Assembly: GCF_900112495.1 (NCBI RefSeq)
Contig: NZ_FOMA01000003.1
Location: 446,003-510,002, forward strand
DNA length: 64,000 bases
From: Bacillus sp. OV322
GTDB lineage: Bacteria > Bacillota > Bacilli > Bacillales > DSM-1321
Direction of reading: 5' to 3'
A program made the translations under genes and the position numbers. Below are positions 9,363-17,836 of the stretch, one piece after another. The notes beneath the pieces are model-generated. The model did no database searches. It was not told the origin of the DNA and saw nothing but the letters and a program-made list of their open reading frames with translations. Each line of letters opens with the position of its first letter. The first letter of the stretch is position 1.

Positions 9363-12140
9363 ATGACGCAGCGATATGCAGTTATAGATTTAGAAACTAC
9401 AGGCAATTCGCCCAAAAAGGGAGATCGGATTATTCAGTTTGCGGCTGTTATCATTGAGGATGACAATATCGTTGATGAATATTCCACATATATCCGCCCG
9501 GAACAGAGCATTTCCCTGTTCATTGAAGAGCTGACTGGAATCGACAACGATATGGTGGAGGATGCTCCGGTATTTGAAGAAGTTGCCGGGAAGATTTTCA
9601 GTATTCTTGAAGACTCTGTGTTTGTCGCCCATAATGTGTTATTTGATTTGTCTTTTCTTAAGGAAGAAATGGTGCGTTCGGGATATGAACCTTTTTACGG
9701 ATCAGCCATTGACACCGTGGAGCTTGCGAAAATCCTGAAACCTACTTCAGATGGATATAAACTTAATCAGCTTGCAAGGGAAGAAAATCTTGAGCATGCA
9801 AGGCCGCATAGAGCTGACAGTGATGCTTATGTGACTGCTCTTTTGCTGCTGGAGTTCAAGAAAAAGCTGAAATCATTGCCAGTCATGACATTAAAACAGC
9901 TGTATAAACATTCATTTTCACTAAAAAGCGAGATTTCAGAAATGATAGATGAATGCCTGAACTTTAAGCTGGCACAGCCTGAAAAGCATAATCCCGATCT
10001 GGAGACCTTTAGGGGACTGGCATTTCGAAAAATAGATGGTGAAAGCCATGCTGAAAGTGAAATACCGGATTATCCAATGAATGAAGAAGAAAAAATGAAA
10101 CTGATTGCCCAGGCTTTTCCGCTTTTTGAAAAAAGAAATGGGCAGCTGAATATGATGGATAATATTTATCAGTCTTTTCAATCCTCCCGGCATTGCATCA
10201 TAGAAGCAGGAACAGGAATTGGAAAGTCCCTTGGCTATCTGCTTCCTGCGGCATATTTTGCCAAGAGCCGCCGCAAAAATATCATCGTCTCCACCTACAC
10301 TCTTCAGCTGCAGGAGCAGCTTCTGCATAAGGAGCTGCCGCAGCTGAAGAAAATCCTGCCTTTCCCCATTCATGCGGTTTTATTGAAAGGTAGGGGAAAT
10401 TACTTGTCTCTTGCTAAATTTGAGAGGTCATTGAGGCAAAAGGATGATAACTATGAAACAGCGCTGACCAAAATGCAGATTTTAGTGTGGCTTACAGAAA
10501 CTGAAACCGGCGACCGTGACGAGCTTCATTTAACCAGCGGCGGCCAGCTTTTTTGGGAAAGGCTGCAAAGCGATGAATTTACCTATCAGGGACTTCAGCT
10601 TCCTTGGCAAAAAAGGGACTTTTACACAAGAGCAAGGGCGATTGCAGAGAAAGCAGATATTATTATTACCAATCATTCGTTTTTAATGGCAGACCTTATC
10701 TCCAAAAACAGCGGTGTTGCCGGCGACGGTTATCTGATCCTCGACGAAGCGCATCATTTTGAAAAAGCTGCTTCCCGGCACCTGGGCAGGAGACTGGACT
10801 ACATTACGGTTAAAACAATGCTCAACAGGCTCGGAACGTATGAACAAAAACAGCTTTTTTATAAAATAGAAAAAATGGCCAGCAAACGGAGAAAAACTGA
10901 CCTGCCGCTTATAAAAACCTTCAATGCGCACATCAGTGACTTTTTTTATGAATTTGAACAGCTCTTTTATTTTCTTGCCAGACAGGCAGAAAAACTGACG
11001 AAAAATGGAAGTCCTGACAGGCTGCCCATTGATTCCAATGAGAATTGGAAGCAGGCATCCTTTCTAACAGAACGCCTGATCCAAAATTTGAATTCCGTCA
11101 TGCTTGAGCTGGAAAACCGTATTAATCTTGTGAAAAACAGCGAAAATCCTGCAGGCAAGAACAGCCTGTTTTATTTGAATGACGCCGAGGTCCTTTTAAA
11201 AGGAATCGAGGATATCAAACAAACGCTGCATGAATTTTTTATAAAAAGAAATGAAGACTCCATTTATTGGCTGGATTATACCAAAGCCGGTCCCCATCAG
11301 GGGATATCGCTTTCCTCGCAGCCTATCTCTGGGAGCAAGATCCTTTGGGATGACTATTTTTCCCGGCAGCAAAGCGTCATCATGACATCTGCCACATTAT
11401 CAGTCAAACAGTCATTTGCATTCTTTAAGGCACAGCTCGGTATTGAGGATAAACAGATCCTTGCGGTGTCATATCCTTCCCCGTTCAATTATAAGGAAAA
11501 AGTCAAAATCCTTGTGCCGTCTGCGATGCCGGATGTAGCATCATGCTCTAAGGATGAATTTGCCGAAGCAGCGGCAAATTCAATTATTCATGCTGCTAAA
11601 GCGGCAAAAGGCAGGATGATGGTCTTATTTACTTCGCATGATATGCTAAGGAATGTTTATCAAAAGGTAAAAGACTCAGGAAGTCTCCAGGAATTCACTT
11701 TATTTGCCCAAGGTATCAGCGGCGGGAGCAAGATGAAGCTTATCAGGAACTTCCAAACCTTTGACAAAGCGCTCCTTTTTGGGACAACAAGCCTTTGGGA
11801 GGGTGTTGATATACCTGGGGAAAGCCTTTCCTGCCTGGCTATCGTCAGGCTGCCTTTTTCGCCTCCTGATGAGCCGGTTACAGCAGCAAGGTGTTCTCTA
11901 TTGGAGAAAAGAGGAATCAATGCCTTTTCAGCCTATTCGCTTCCACAGGCCATTCTTAGGTTCCGGCAGGGCTTTGGCAGGCTGATCAGGACAAGCACAG
12001 ACCGCGGAATTTTGCTTATACTTGATAAAAGGGTCATGACCTCCCGCTATGGAAGGGAATTTCAGCAGTCACTTCCGCCTGCACAATGGCTGGAAGTCAC
12101 CCAGGAAGAAATGATTGGGACAATAGAAAATTGGATATAA
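9363..12140 (+). CDS. dinG: DinG-type helicase/exonuclease fusion
   Basis: Fusion of an N-terminal DEDDh 3'-5' exonuclease (DLETTG at residues 9-14, EELTG, HNVLFDLSFL, HRADSDAY) with an XPD/DinG-like superfamily 2 helicase (Walker A GTGIGKS near 282, DEAH near 460, C-terminal QGFGRLIR). In Bacillota this form often lacks the Fe-S cluster cysteines of E. coli DinG, and no four-cysteine cluster is visible here. A start at 9309 would add 18 residues without a ribosome binding site; ATG at 9363 has GAGGTG ten bases upstream and gives 925 residues, near the B. subtilis length. Likely acts on DNA repair intermediates. Confidence 0.92.
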   Translation: MTQRYAVIDLETTGNSPKKGDRIIQFAAVIIEDDNIVDEYSTYIRPEQSISLFIEELTGIDNDMVEDAPVFEEVAGKIFSILEDSVFVAHNVLFDLSFLKEEMVRSGYEPFYGSAIDTVELAKILKPTSDGYKLNQLAREENLEHARPHRADSDAYVTALLLLEFKKKLKSLPVMTLKQLYKHSFSLKSEISEMIDECLNFKLAQPEKHNPDLETFRGLAFRKIDGESHAESEIPDYPMNEEEKMKLIAQAFPLFEKRNGQLNMMDNIYQSFQSSRHCIIEAGTGIGKSLGYLLPAAYFAKSRRKNIIVSTYTLQLQEQLLHKELPQLKKILPFPIHAVLLKGRGNYLSLAKFERSLRQKDDNYETALTKMQILVWLTETETGDRDELHLTSGGQLFWERLQSDEFTYQGLQLPWQKRDFYTRARAIAEKADIIITNHSFLMADLISKNSGVAGDGYLILDEAHHFEKAASRHLGRRLDYITVKTMLNRLGTYEQKQLFYKIEKMASKRRKTDLPLIKTFNAHISDFFYEFEQLFYFLARQAEKLTKNGSPDRLPIDSNENWKQASFLTERLIQNLNSVMLELENRINLVKNSENPAGKNSLFYLNDAEVLLKGIEDIKQTLHEFFIKRNEDSIYWLDYTKAGPHQGISLSSQPISGSKILWDDYFSRQQSVIMTSATLSVKQSFAFFKAQLGIEDKQILAVSYPSPFNYKEKVKILVPSAMPDVASCSKDEFAEAAANSIIHAAKAAKGRMMVLFTSHDMLRNVYQKVKDSGSLQEFTLFAQGISGGSKMKLIRNFQTFDKALLFGTTSLWEGVDIPGESLSCLAIVRLPFSPPDEPVTAARCSLLEKRGINAFSAYSLPQAILRFRQGFGRLIRTSTDRGILLILDKRVMTSRYGREFQQSLPPAQWLEVTQEEMIGTIENWI

Positions 12141-12170
12141 AACCTATGATATAAAATCGGTTTTTTAAAG
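12139..12170 (+). terminator. Possible weak terminator after dinG
   Basis: AAAACC ... GGTTTTTT with a loop of about 14 bases overlaps the dinG stop codon. Short stem, T run of six. Confidence 0.4.
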
Positions 12171-12277
12171 AAATTTATTATCGAAATACAGCCCGTACTG
12201 ATATAATGTGTTAATAAGGAAGGCAGCATTGCCTGCCCCCACAGCAATCAGCAAGCGGAAAACTGGGAGGAATTAGT

Positions 12278-12448
12278 ATGGAAAGCAAAATAGAAGTCTT
12301 GTCTACATTAACGATTCAAAATTCACCGGACTTGTATAAAATTGTCGATTCACTGAACCGGACGTTAAAGGAAAAGGATTTAATGTTCGGACTTGCACTC
12401 GATGCTGAAAATCAAGAAAAAGCGATATTTACGATTTATCGTACATAG
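12278..12448 (+). CDS. ypmA: Small conserved protein YpmA (DUF4264)
   Basis: A 56-residue gene, below the length of many ORF callers, starting MESKIEVLSTLTIQ and ending FTIYRT. GGGAGG lies seven bases upstream of the ATG. Sequence, size and place between dinG and ypmB fit B. subtilis YpmA. It has no signal or membrane segment and no known catalytic motif. It sits 15 bases before ypmB, so it is probably the first gene of a ypmA-ypmB-aspB unit; a TATAAT at 12202-12207 upstream may be its promoter. Function unknown. Confidence 0.85.
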   Translation: MESKIEVLSTLTIQNSPDLYKIVDSLNRTLKEKDLMFGLALDAENQEKAIFTIYRT

Positions 12449-12463
12449 AAAGAGTGGCTGAAA

Positions 12464-12940
12464 TTGAAAAAAGCAATGATACTGGCGGTCATATTAATCC
12501 TTTGTATAGCGGGTTTTACAGCAGGGGCTTACATTAAGGCGATGGGCCCAAAAAAAGAAGCCAAAACAGAAGCCTTTAAAAAAGCCCAAAAAGAAGGCGG
12601 ATTTGTAACGATGGATGACTACTATCTATATCATGGGAATGACTCATATTCAGTTGTAGTCGGCAAGACAAAAAACGGCAAAAAGAAAGTAATCTGGCTT
12701 CCGGACAATAAAAAGGAAAAGCCGGTGATAGAAGACAGCAAATCAGGGAAAACCCGGGGAGAAATACTAGCCATTGTCAAGAAGCAGCTGAATACTCAAA
12801 AAATCATTTCTGTTAAGCTTGGAATGGAAAATAATGTGCCTCTATGGGAGGTCACTTATTTAGATGGATCAAGCCGTTATAATTATGATTATTATGACTT
12901 CAAGACAGGTGAATGGCTGAAATATTACCGAAGCATATAA
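12464..12940 (+). CDS. ypmB: Membrane-anchored DUF5590-type protein YpmB
   Basis: 158 residues with an N-terminal membrane anchor (about 5-26) and an outside domain rich in lysine, ending with the typical LWEVTYLDGSSRYNYDYYDF segment of PepSY-like/DUF5590 proteins. Start is the TTG at 12464, 15 bases after ypmA; the only later methionine (residue 5) lies in the anchor. The ribosome binding site is weak (AGAGTGG). aspB begins 17 bases downstream. Proposed to be a small cell-envelope protein; no function is established. Confidence 0.85.
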   Translation: MKKAMILAVILILCIAGFTAGAYIKAMGPKKEAKTEAFKKAQKEGGFVTMDDYYLYHGNDSYSVVVGKTKNGKKKVIWLPDNKKEKPVIEDSKSGKTRGEILAIVKKQLNTQKIISVKLGMENNVPLWEVTYLDGSSRYNYDYYDFKTGEWLKYYRSI

Positions 12941-12957
12941 AATTGGGGGATAAAACC

Positions 12958-14148
12958 ATGAAATTAGCGAATCGTGTAAAGGCACTGGCACCATCTACTA
13001 CCTTGGCAATTACGGCTAAAGCCAAAGAGCTTAAATCTCAGGGGCTTGACATCATCGGGCTCGGTGCAGGTGAACCGGATTTTAATACTCCGGAACATAT
13101 TATCAAAGCTGCAGCCCGATCCATGGAAGAGGGCCATACAAAATATACTCCTTCTGCAGGGCTTCCAAAACTTAAACAGGCCATCATCAGCAAACTGAAA
13201 AAAGACCAGGGGCTTGAATATACAAGTTCTGAAATCATTGTAGGTTCCGGGGCTAAGCATGTTCTTTATACATTATTTCAGGCTATCCTTGATGAAGGCG
13301 ATGAGGTTATCGTTCCCATTCCTTACTGGGTAAGCTATCCAGAGCAGATTAAGCTTGCTGGCGGAACCCCTGTATATGTGGAGGGACATGAGGATAACTC
13401 CTTTAAAATCACAAAAAAACAGCTTGAAGCCGCCATAACCGAAAAAACAAAAGCTATCATTATTAATTCACCAAGCAATCCGACTGGCATGATTTATACA
13501 GAGGAAGAGCTTAGGGAACTAGGAGAAGTCTGCCTTTTGCATGATATCATGATCGTTTCGGACGAAATTTATGAAAAGCTTGTTTATGATGGCAATGGCC
13601 ATGTTTCCATTGCACAAGTATCACCGGAACTGAAAAAGCAAACCATCATCATCAATGGGGTTTCCAAGTCCCATTCAATGACAGGCTGGAGGATAGGGTA
13701 CGCGGCAGGTGATGAGGAACTAAACAAGGCTATGACAAACCTGGCAAGCCATAGTACCTCTAACCCTACTACAACTGCCCAGTATGGAGCCATCGCAGCG
13801 TATGAAGGCGCTCAGGATGCCGTCGAAGAGATGCGCAAGGCCTTTGAAAGCCGTCTTAATGCCATTTACGGCAAATTGACTTCCATTCCCGGATTTCATT
13901 GCTTAAAGCCGCAGGGAGCATTTTATCTATTTCCGAATGTGAAGGAAGCCGCAAAGCGCACCGGTTTTGAAAATGTGGATGACTTTGCCCGGGGGCTGCT
14001 CGAAGAAGCTCTTGTAGCTGTTATACCTGGCTCCGGATTTGGAGCGCCGGATTATATCAGGCTATCGTATGCGACCTCCCTTGATGCCCTTGAGAAAGCA
14101 GTTGAAAGGATTCATTCCTTTGTTGATTCTAAAATGATGAAAGCTTGA
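12958..14148 (+). CDS. aspB: Aspartate aminotransferase
   Basis: PLP-dependent class I/II aminotransferase, interconverting aspartate/2-oxoglutarate and oxaloacetate/glutamate. Type Ib AAT features: STTLAITAKAKEL and GLGAGEPDFNTP at the start, NSPSNPTG, SDEIYEKLVYDG, and the PLP lysine in GVSKSHSMTGWRIGY (Lys about 237). ATG at 12958 with GGGGGA upstream is preferred over an earlier frame start that lies inside ypmB. 396 residues. Next to asnS, as in B. subtilis: AspB supplies aspartate, precursor of asparagine, and possibly the two are co-regulated, but here a terminator and promoter lie between them. Confidence 0.95.
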   Translation: MKLANRVKALAPSTTLAITAKAKELKSQGLDIIGLGAGEPDFNTPEHIIKAAARSMEEGHTKYTPSAGLPKLKQAIISKLKKDQGLEYTSSEIIVGSGAKHVLYTLFQAILDEGDEVIVPIPYWVSYPEQIKLAGGTPVYVEGHEDNSFKITKKQLEAAITEKTKAIIINSPSNPTGMIYTEEELRELGEVCLLHDIMIVSDEIYEKLVYDGNGHVSIAQVSPELKKQTIIINGVSKSHSMTGWRIGYAAGDEELNKAMTNLASHSTSNPTTTAQYGAIAAYEGAQDAVEEMRKAFESRLNAIYGKLTSIPGFHCLKPQGAFYLFPNVKEAAKRTGFENVDDFARGLLEEALVAVIPGSGFGAPDYIRLSYATSLDALEKAVERIHSFVDSKMMKA

Positions 14149-14157
14149 GTTAAACAA

Positions 14158-14214
14158 CCGCTTGTGCAGGCCATACGCGTTTTGGGCGCAGCAGCCTGCA
14201 CAGGCATTTTTATA
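14158..14214 (+). terminator. Terminator of aspB
   Basis: Strong stem TTGTGCAGGC / GCCTGCACAGG with a loop of about 25 bases and a short T run. Confidence 0.75.
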
Positions 14215-14247
14215 GGATGCCCAGATGGGGTTATATTCAAATAATAT

Positions 14248-14276
14248 TTGCCTGTACTATTTGTGAAATGTATAAT
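14248..14276 (+). promoter_or_regulatory. SigA-type promoter of asnS
   Basis: TTGCCT (14248-14253), 17-base spacer, TATAAT (14271-14276), then a short leader to the asnS start at 14325. No T-box specifier or AGGGTGGNACCGCG element is present in the leader. Confidence 0.8.
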
Positions 14277-14324
14277 GAAGTAGGTTAATTCCTTATCGGA
14301 AAGCAATTTGGAGGGAAATTGAAC

Positions 14325-15617
14325 GTGAAAATTACTATAAAAGAAGCAAGTAAATATGTAGATCAGCAGGTAACAATTGGATGCTGGCTGGCCAATAAAC
14401 GTTCGAGCGGGAAGATAGCATTTCTTCAGCTGCGTGACGGTTCTGGCTTCATTCAAGGAGTTGTAGTGAAAGAGGAAGTCGGGGAAGAAATTTTTGCAAA
14501 AGCAAAATCGCTGACCCAGGAAACGTCCCTTTATGTTACAGGAACCGTTCAAAAAGACGAGCGTTCACCATTCGGATTTGAACTGCAGGTAAATGATTTA
14601 GAAGTGATTCATGAGGCTGTTGATTATCCGATCACGCCTAAAGCCCATGGACCGGAATTTTTGCTGGATAACCGCCATTTATGGCTTCGTTCTAAACGCC
14701 AGCATGCTGTGATGAAGATTAGAAATGAAATTATCCGGGCTACATATGAGTTCTTCAATAACGAGGGATTCGTCAAGGTGGATCCGCCGATTCTTACAGG
14801 AAGCGCACCAGAAGGAACCACAGAGCTGTTTGCAACCAAATACTTTGAAGAAGATGCCTTCCTGTCGCAGAGCGGACAGCTTTATATGGAAGCCACTGCT
14901 ATGGCCCTTGGTAAAGTATTCTCCTTCGGCCCGACTTTCAGAGCAGAAAAGTCCAAGACCCGCCGCCATTTAATCGAGTTTTGGATGATCGAACCAGAAA
15001 TGGCATTTTATGAATTTGAAGACAATCTTAAGGTTCAGGAAGAATATGTAGCTTACATCATTCAGTCTGTTCTGCAAAATTGCCAGCTGGAACTGAATAC
15101 GCTTGGACGCGATGTTTCTAAGCTTGAAAAAATCAAAGCGCCGTTTCCGCGCATTACCTATGATGATGCTTTAAAGTTCCTTCATGAAAAAGGATTTGAA
15201 GATATCCAGTGGGGAGACGATTTTGGTTCGCCGCATGAAACAGCTATCGCTGAAAGCTTTGACAGCCCTGTTTTCATTACCCATTATCCAACATCCCTCA
15301 AGCCGTTTTATATGCAGCCTGACCCTAACCGGCCTGAAGTTGTGCTGTGTGCAGATATGATAGCTCCAGAAGGGTACGGGGAAATCATTGGGGGATCTGA
15401 GAGGATTCATGATTATGATTTGCTCGAACAGCGCATTGAAGAGCATAAACTAAGCAAGGATGCCTATAAATGGTATACAGAGCTTAGGAAGTTTGGCTCT
15501 GTGCCTCACTCCGGCTTTGGTTTAGGCCTTGAACGCACAGTTGCCTGGCTCAGCGGCGTTGAACATGTCCGTGAAACCATTCCATTCCCAAGGCTTTTAA
15601 ACAGACTTTATCCATAA
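14325..15617 (+). CDS. asnS: Asparaginyl-tRNA synthetase
   Basis: Class II aminoacyl-tRNA synthetase charging tRNA-Asn. N-terminal OB-fold anticodon-binding domain ([24 protein letters not shown]), then the catalytic domain with motif 2 ([15 protein letters not shown], about 210-225) and motif 3 ([11 protein letters not shown], near 406). GTG at 14325 is the chosen start: GGAGGG stands ten bases upstream and the protein then begins MKITIKEAS with 430 residues, matching B. subtilis. The TTG at 14319 is too near the ribosome binding site. Confidence 0.96.
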   Translation: MKITIKEASKYVDQQVTIGCWLANKRSSGKIAFLQLRDGSGFIQGVVVKEEVGEEIFAKAKSLTQETSLYVTGTVQKDERSPFGFELQVNDLEVIHEAVDYPITPKAHGPEFLLDNRHLWLRSKRQHAVMKIRNEIIRATYEFFNNEGFVKVDPPILTGSAPEGTTELFATKYFEEDAFLSQSGQLYMEATAMALGKVFSFGPTFRAEKSKTRRHLIEFWMIEPEMAFYEFEDNLKVQEEYVAYIIQSVLQNCQLELNTLGRDVSKLEKIKAPFPRITYDDALKFLHEKGFEDIQWGDDFGSPHETAIAESFDSPVFITHYPTSLKPFYMQPDPNRPEVVLCADMIAPEGYGEIIGGSERIHDYDLLEQRIEEHKLSKDAYKWYTELRKFGSVPHSGFGLGLERTVAWLSGVEHVRETIPFPRLLNRLYP

Positions 15618-15621
15618 ACAT

Positions 15622-15660
15622 TAAGCGGTATTTGCCTCTTGGCAGATGCCGCTTTTTCCT
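15622..15660 (+). terminator. Terminator of asnS
   Basis: AAGCGGTATTTGCC pairs imperfectly with GGCAGATGCCGCTT, then TTTTT. Confidence 0.75.
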
Positions 15661-15773
15661 TTCCTTGAATGTTTTTGGAGGGCTTAAAATTCCGGCAATG
15701 TAAAAAGTTTCCCTTCCATGATGGATACTCCAAACAGAGTTATTCATGTTATACTTATGAAGAGGTGTCTTAA

Positions 15774-16469
15774 ATGATAATGGAAAAGTTATACGCTTGG
15801 TTTAAAGAAGGAACGGTTACATTTCCTTCATTTCTTTTTTCTCATTATAAAACCATGGGGCTAAATGAACAGGATGTTATGCTGCTGATGCAGCTTCAAA
15901 ACTTTATAGAGAGCGGAAACGGCTTTCCTACTCCATCACAGCTATCAGAAAGGATGACATTTCAGGAATCGGAATGTCTTTTCTTAATTCAGCGGCTGAT
16001 GCAGAGGGGATTCATAAAGATTGAAGAAGAAAATACTCAATCAGTCGGACATGAAAGCTATTCGTTAGAGCCATTTTACGAAAAAATGCTGGAGTGCTTC
16101 CTGATGACAATTAAACAGCAGGAGACGGGGCAGGAGCAGGAAAAAAGCGACAACCTATATACGGTGTTCGAGCAGGAATTCGGCCGCCCTCTGTCTCCAT
16201 TTGAATGTGAAACGCTTGCTATGTGGATGGAGGATGAACATCATCCTGATATTATTAAGGCGGCTCTCAGGGAGTCAGTCATTTCCGGTAAACTCAACTT
16301 TCGGTACATAGACCGGATATTGTTTGAATGGAAGAAAAATGGTGTGAAGACACTGGATCAGGCCAAGTCGCAGGGGCAGAAATTCAGGTCCTACCAAAAG
16401 AAGGACAAAAAAACAGAGCCATATGCTGCTGACAAAGATGTCCCATTTTATAATTGGCTTGAACAGTGA
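15774..16469 (+). CDS. dnaD: DNA replication initiation protein DnaD
   Basis: Primosomal/remodelling protein that helps DnaA open oriC and load the helicase through DnaB-DnaI. N-terminal winged-helix DDBH1 domain (residues about 10-95) and C-terminal DDBH2 domain starting YTVFEQEFGRPLSPFECETL and including YIDRILFEWKKNGVKT, followed by the conserved end VPFYNWLEQ. AGAGGTG lies six bases before the ATG. 231 residues, normal length. Nth follows after 35 bases, same order as in B. subtilis. Confidence 0.95.
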   Translation: MIMEKLYAWFKEGTVTFPSFLFSHYKTMGLNEQDVMLLMQLQNFIESGNGFPTPSQLSERMTFQESECLFLIQRLMQRGFIKIEEENTQSVGHESYSLEPFYEKMLECFLMTIKQQETGQEQEKSDNLYTVFEQEFGRPLSPFECETLAMWMEDEHHPDIIKAALRESVISGKLNFRYIDRILFEWKKNGVKTLDQAKSQGQKFRSYQKKDKKTEPYAADKDVPFYNWLEQ

Positions 16470-16504
16470 AGGTATATTGATATTTTGATTCAAAGGAGTC
16501 TTTT

Positions 16505-17161
16505 ATGCTGAACAAAGCTCAAATCCGTATTTGCCTTGACGCGATGGGGGAGATGTTTCCTGATGCACATTGCGAGCTTAATCATTCCAATCCGTTTGAA
16601 TTGGTGATAGCTGTTGCCCTGTCGGCGCAATGTACAGATGTTCTTGTCAATAAGGTGACTAAAGATCTTTTTATGAAATATAAAACCCCAGAGGACTACT
16701 TGAATGTCCCTGTGGAGGAGCTTGAAAATGATATACGCTCCATCGGACTTTACAGAAACAAAGCCAAAAATATTCAAAATCTTTCTAGAATGCTTATTGA
16801 GCAGTACGACCGGGTGGTTCCAAGAGACAGGGATGAGCTGACTAATTTGCCGGGTGTGGGAAGGAAAACGGCAAATGTAGTTGTGTCGGTAGCATATAAC
16901 GTCCCTGCCATTGCCGTTGATACACATGTTGAGAGAGTCAGTAAAAGACTTGGAATCTGCAGGTGGAAAGACAGTGTCCTGGAGGTTGAAAAAACCTTAA
17001 TGAACAAAGTGCCAAAAGAAGAGTGGTCACTGACACATCACCGGATGATATTTTTTGGAAGGTACCATTGCAAGGCACAGTCTCCAAAATGTGAGACATG
17101 CCCTTTGCTTGATCTGTGCCGTGAGGGGAAGAAAAGGATGAAAGGAAAGGCCATTATATGA
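16505..17161 (+). CDS. nth: Endonuclease III
   Basis: Base-excision repair glycosylase/AP lyase for oxidised pyrimidines. Helix-hairpin-helix LPGVGRKTANVV with catalytic lysine (about residue 121), catalytic aspartate in AVDTHVERVSKRLG (about 139), and a C-terminal 4Fe-4S cluster motif C-x6-C-x2-C-x5-C (CKAQSPKCETCPLLDLC). 218 residues. AAGGAG precedes the ATG. Its TGA overlaps the ATG of ypoC by 4 bases, so the two are coupled. Confidence 0.96.
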   Translation: MLNKAQIRICLDAMGEMFPDAHCELNHSNPFELVIAVALSAQCTDVLVNKVTKDLFMKYKTPEDYLNVPVEELENDIRSIGLYRNKAKNIQNLSRMLIEQYDRVVPRDRDELTNLPGVGRKTANVVVSVAYNVPAIAVDTHVERVSKRLGICRWKDSVLEVEKTLMNKVPKEEWSLTHHRMIFFGRYHCKAQSPKCETCPLLDLCREGKKRMKGKAII

Positions 17162-17685
17162 ACGGCAAACTGCTTCTTTCTGTTCCGGAAGCTCTCTTTC
17201 ATCCGCTGTATGATCATGATTCAAAAAGTATTGAGGTACAGGATTTTCAGATTTGGAGGTTTCCTGATGCAGCAATCCCGTTTCCCTATGAAATGCTTTA
17301 CGGAAACGGGGTAGAGGGATATCAGCCTTGGAGCTCGCCGGAGATTCCGATAAAAGATATTCTGAAAGAGTGGAAGAAATCAGAACAAAGCATCAGGTTA
17401 CTATTTGCAGGCCGTTATGCCAAAGAAGCCCATGAACCAATGAAACAGGCAATGTCCTGGCTGCTGAGCTCTCTATTTTGGCTGAATGGAATCCCTGTTA
17501 ATCTTAAGGACTTGCAGAGGGAGGCCGGGGGATTTGCGGTGAAACCCGTCAATGCTATAGAAAGGCTCCAATTCATACTCAGCAGTCCTTCACACTTTTC
17601 TTCTTTTATTCAGCTCAGCGAATTGATGCAGGAGCTGGAAAAGCAATTTTATAAAACTCTTGCCCTTAGAAATAAACGAAGCTGA
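17158..17685 (+). CDS. ypoC: Conserved protein YpoC
   Basis: 175-residue protein, ATGA overlap with nth. No signal peptide or membrane segment. Sequence is acidic/aromatic with FPDAAIPFPYEMLYGN and a central segment AMSWLLSSLFWLNGIPVN. Place (directly after nth, before convergent ponA) and size fit B. subtilis YpoC. No function is known; coupling to nth could mean a repair link, but that is only inference from position. Confidence 0.8.
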   Translation: MNGKLLLSVPEALFHPLYDHDSKSIEVQDFQIWRFPDAAIPFPYEMLYGNGVEGYQPWSSPEIPIKDILKEWKKSEQSIRLLFAGRYAKEAHEPMKQAMSWLLSSLFWLNGIPVNLKDLQREAGGFAVKPVNAIERLQFILSSPSHFSSFIQLSELMQELEKQFYKTLALRNKRS

Positions 17686-17694
17686 ACGGAGAAA

Positions 17695-17740
17695 AAAAGC
17701 ACGGCAGACATGTAATTGTCTGCCGTGCTTTTGTGCTTTT
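17695..17740 (+). terminator. Terminator of dnaD-nth-ypoC
   Basis: Near-perfect stem AAAGCACGGCAGACA / TGTCTGCCGTGCTTT, loop of about six bases, T run on the plus side and A run on the other; it may work in both directions. Confidence 0.85.
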
Positions 17741-17779
17741 TTAGAAAGACCTGCTTGAGCACGTTTTAAAAAAATAAAG

Positions 17780-17822
17780 AAAAAGCATCGGTATGTTTCA
17801 AATGCCGATGCTTTTTCTTTTA
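17780..17822 (-). terminator. Terminator of ponA (works from the minus strand)
   Basis: Stem AAAAGCATCGG / CCGATGCTTTT with flanking A and T runs on either side, just past the ponA stop codon, so it can end transcription from both sides of the convergent pair. Confidence 0.8.
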
Positions 17823-17836
17823 GTTCATAAAGTCTC

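Noticed and set aside
14277..14324. T-box riboswitch before asnS
   Set aside because: Leader is only about 40 bases and lacks the AGGGTGGNACCGCG element.
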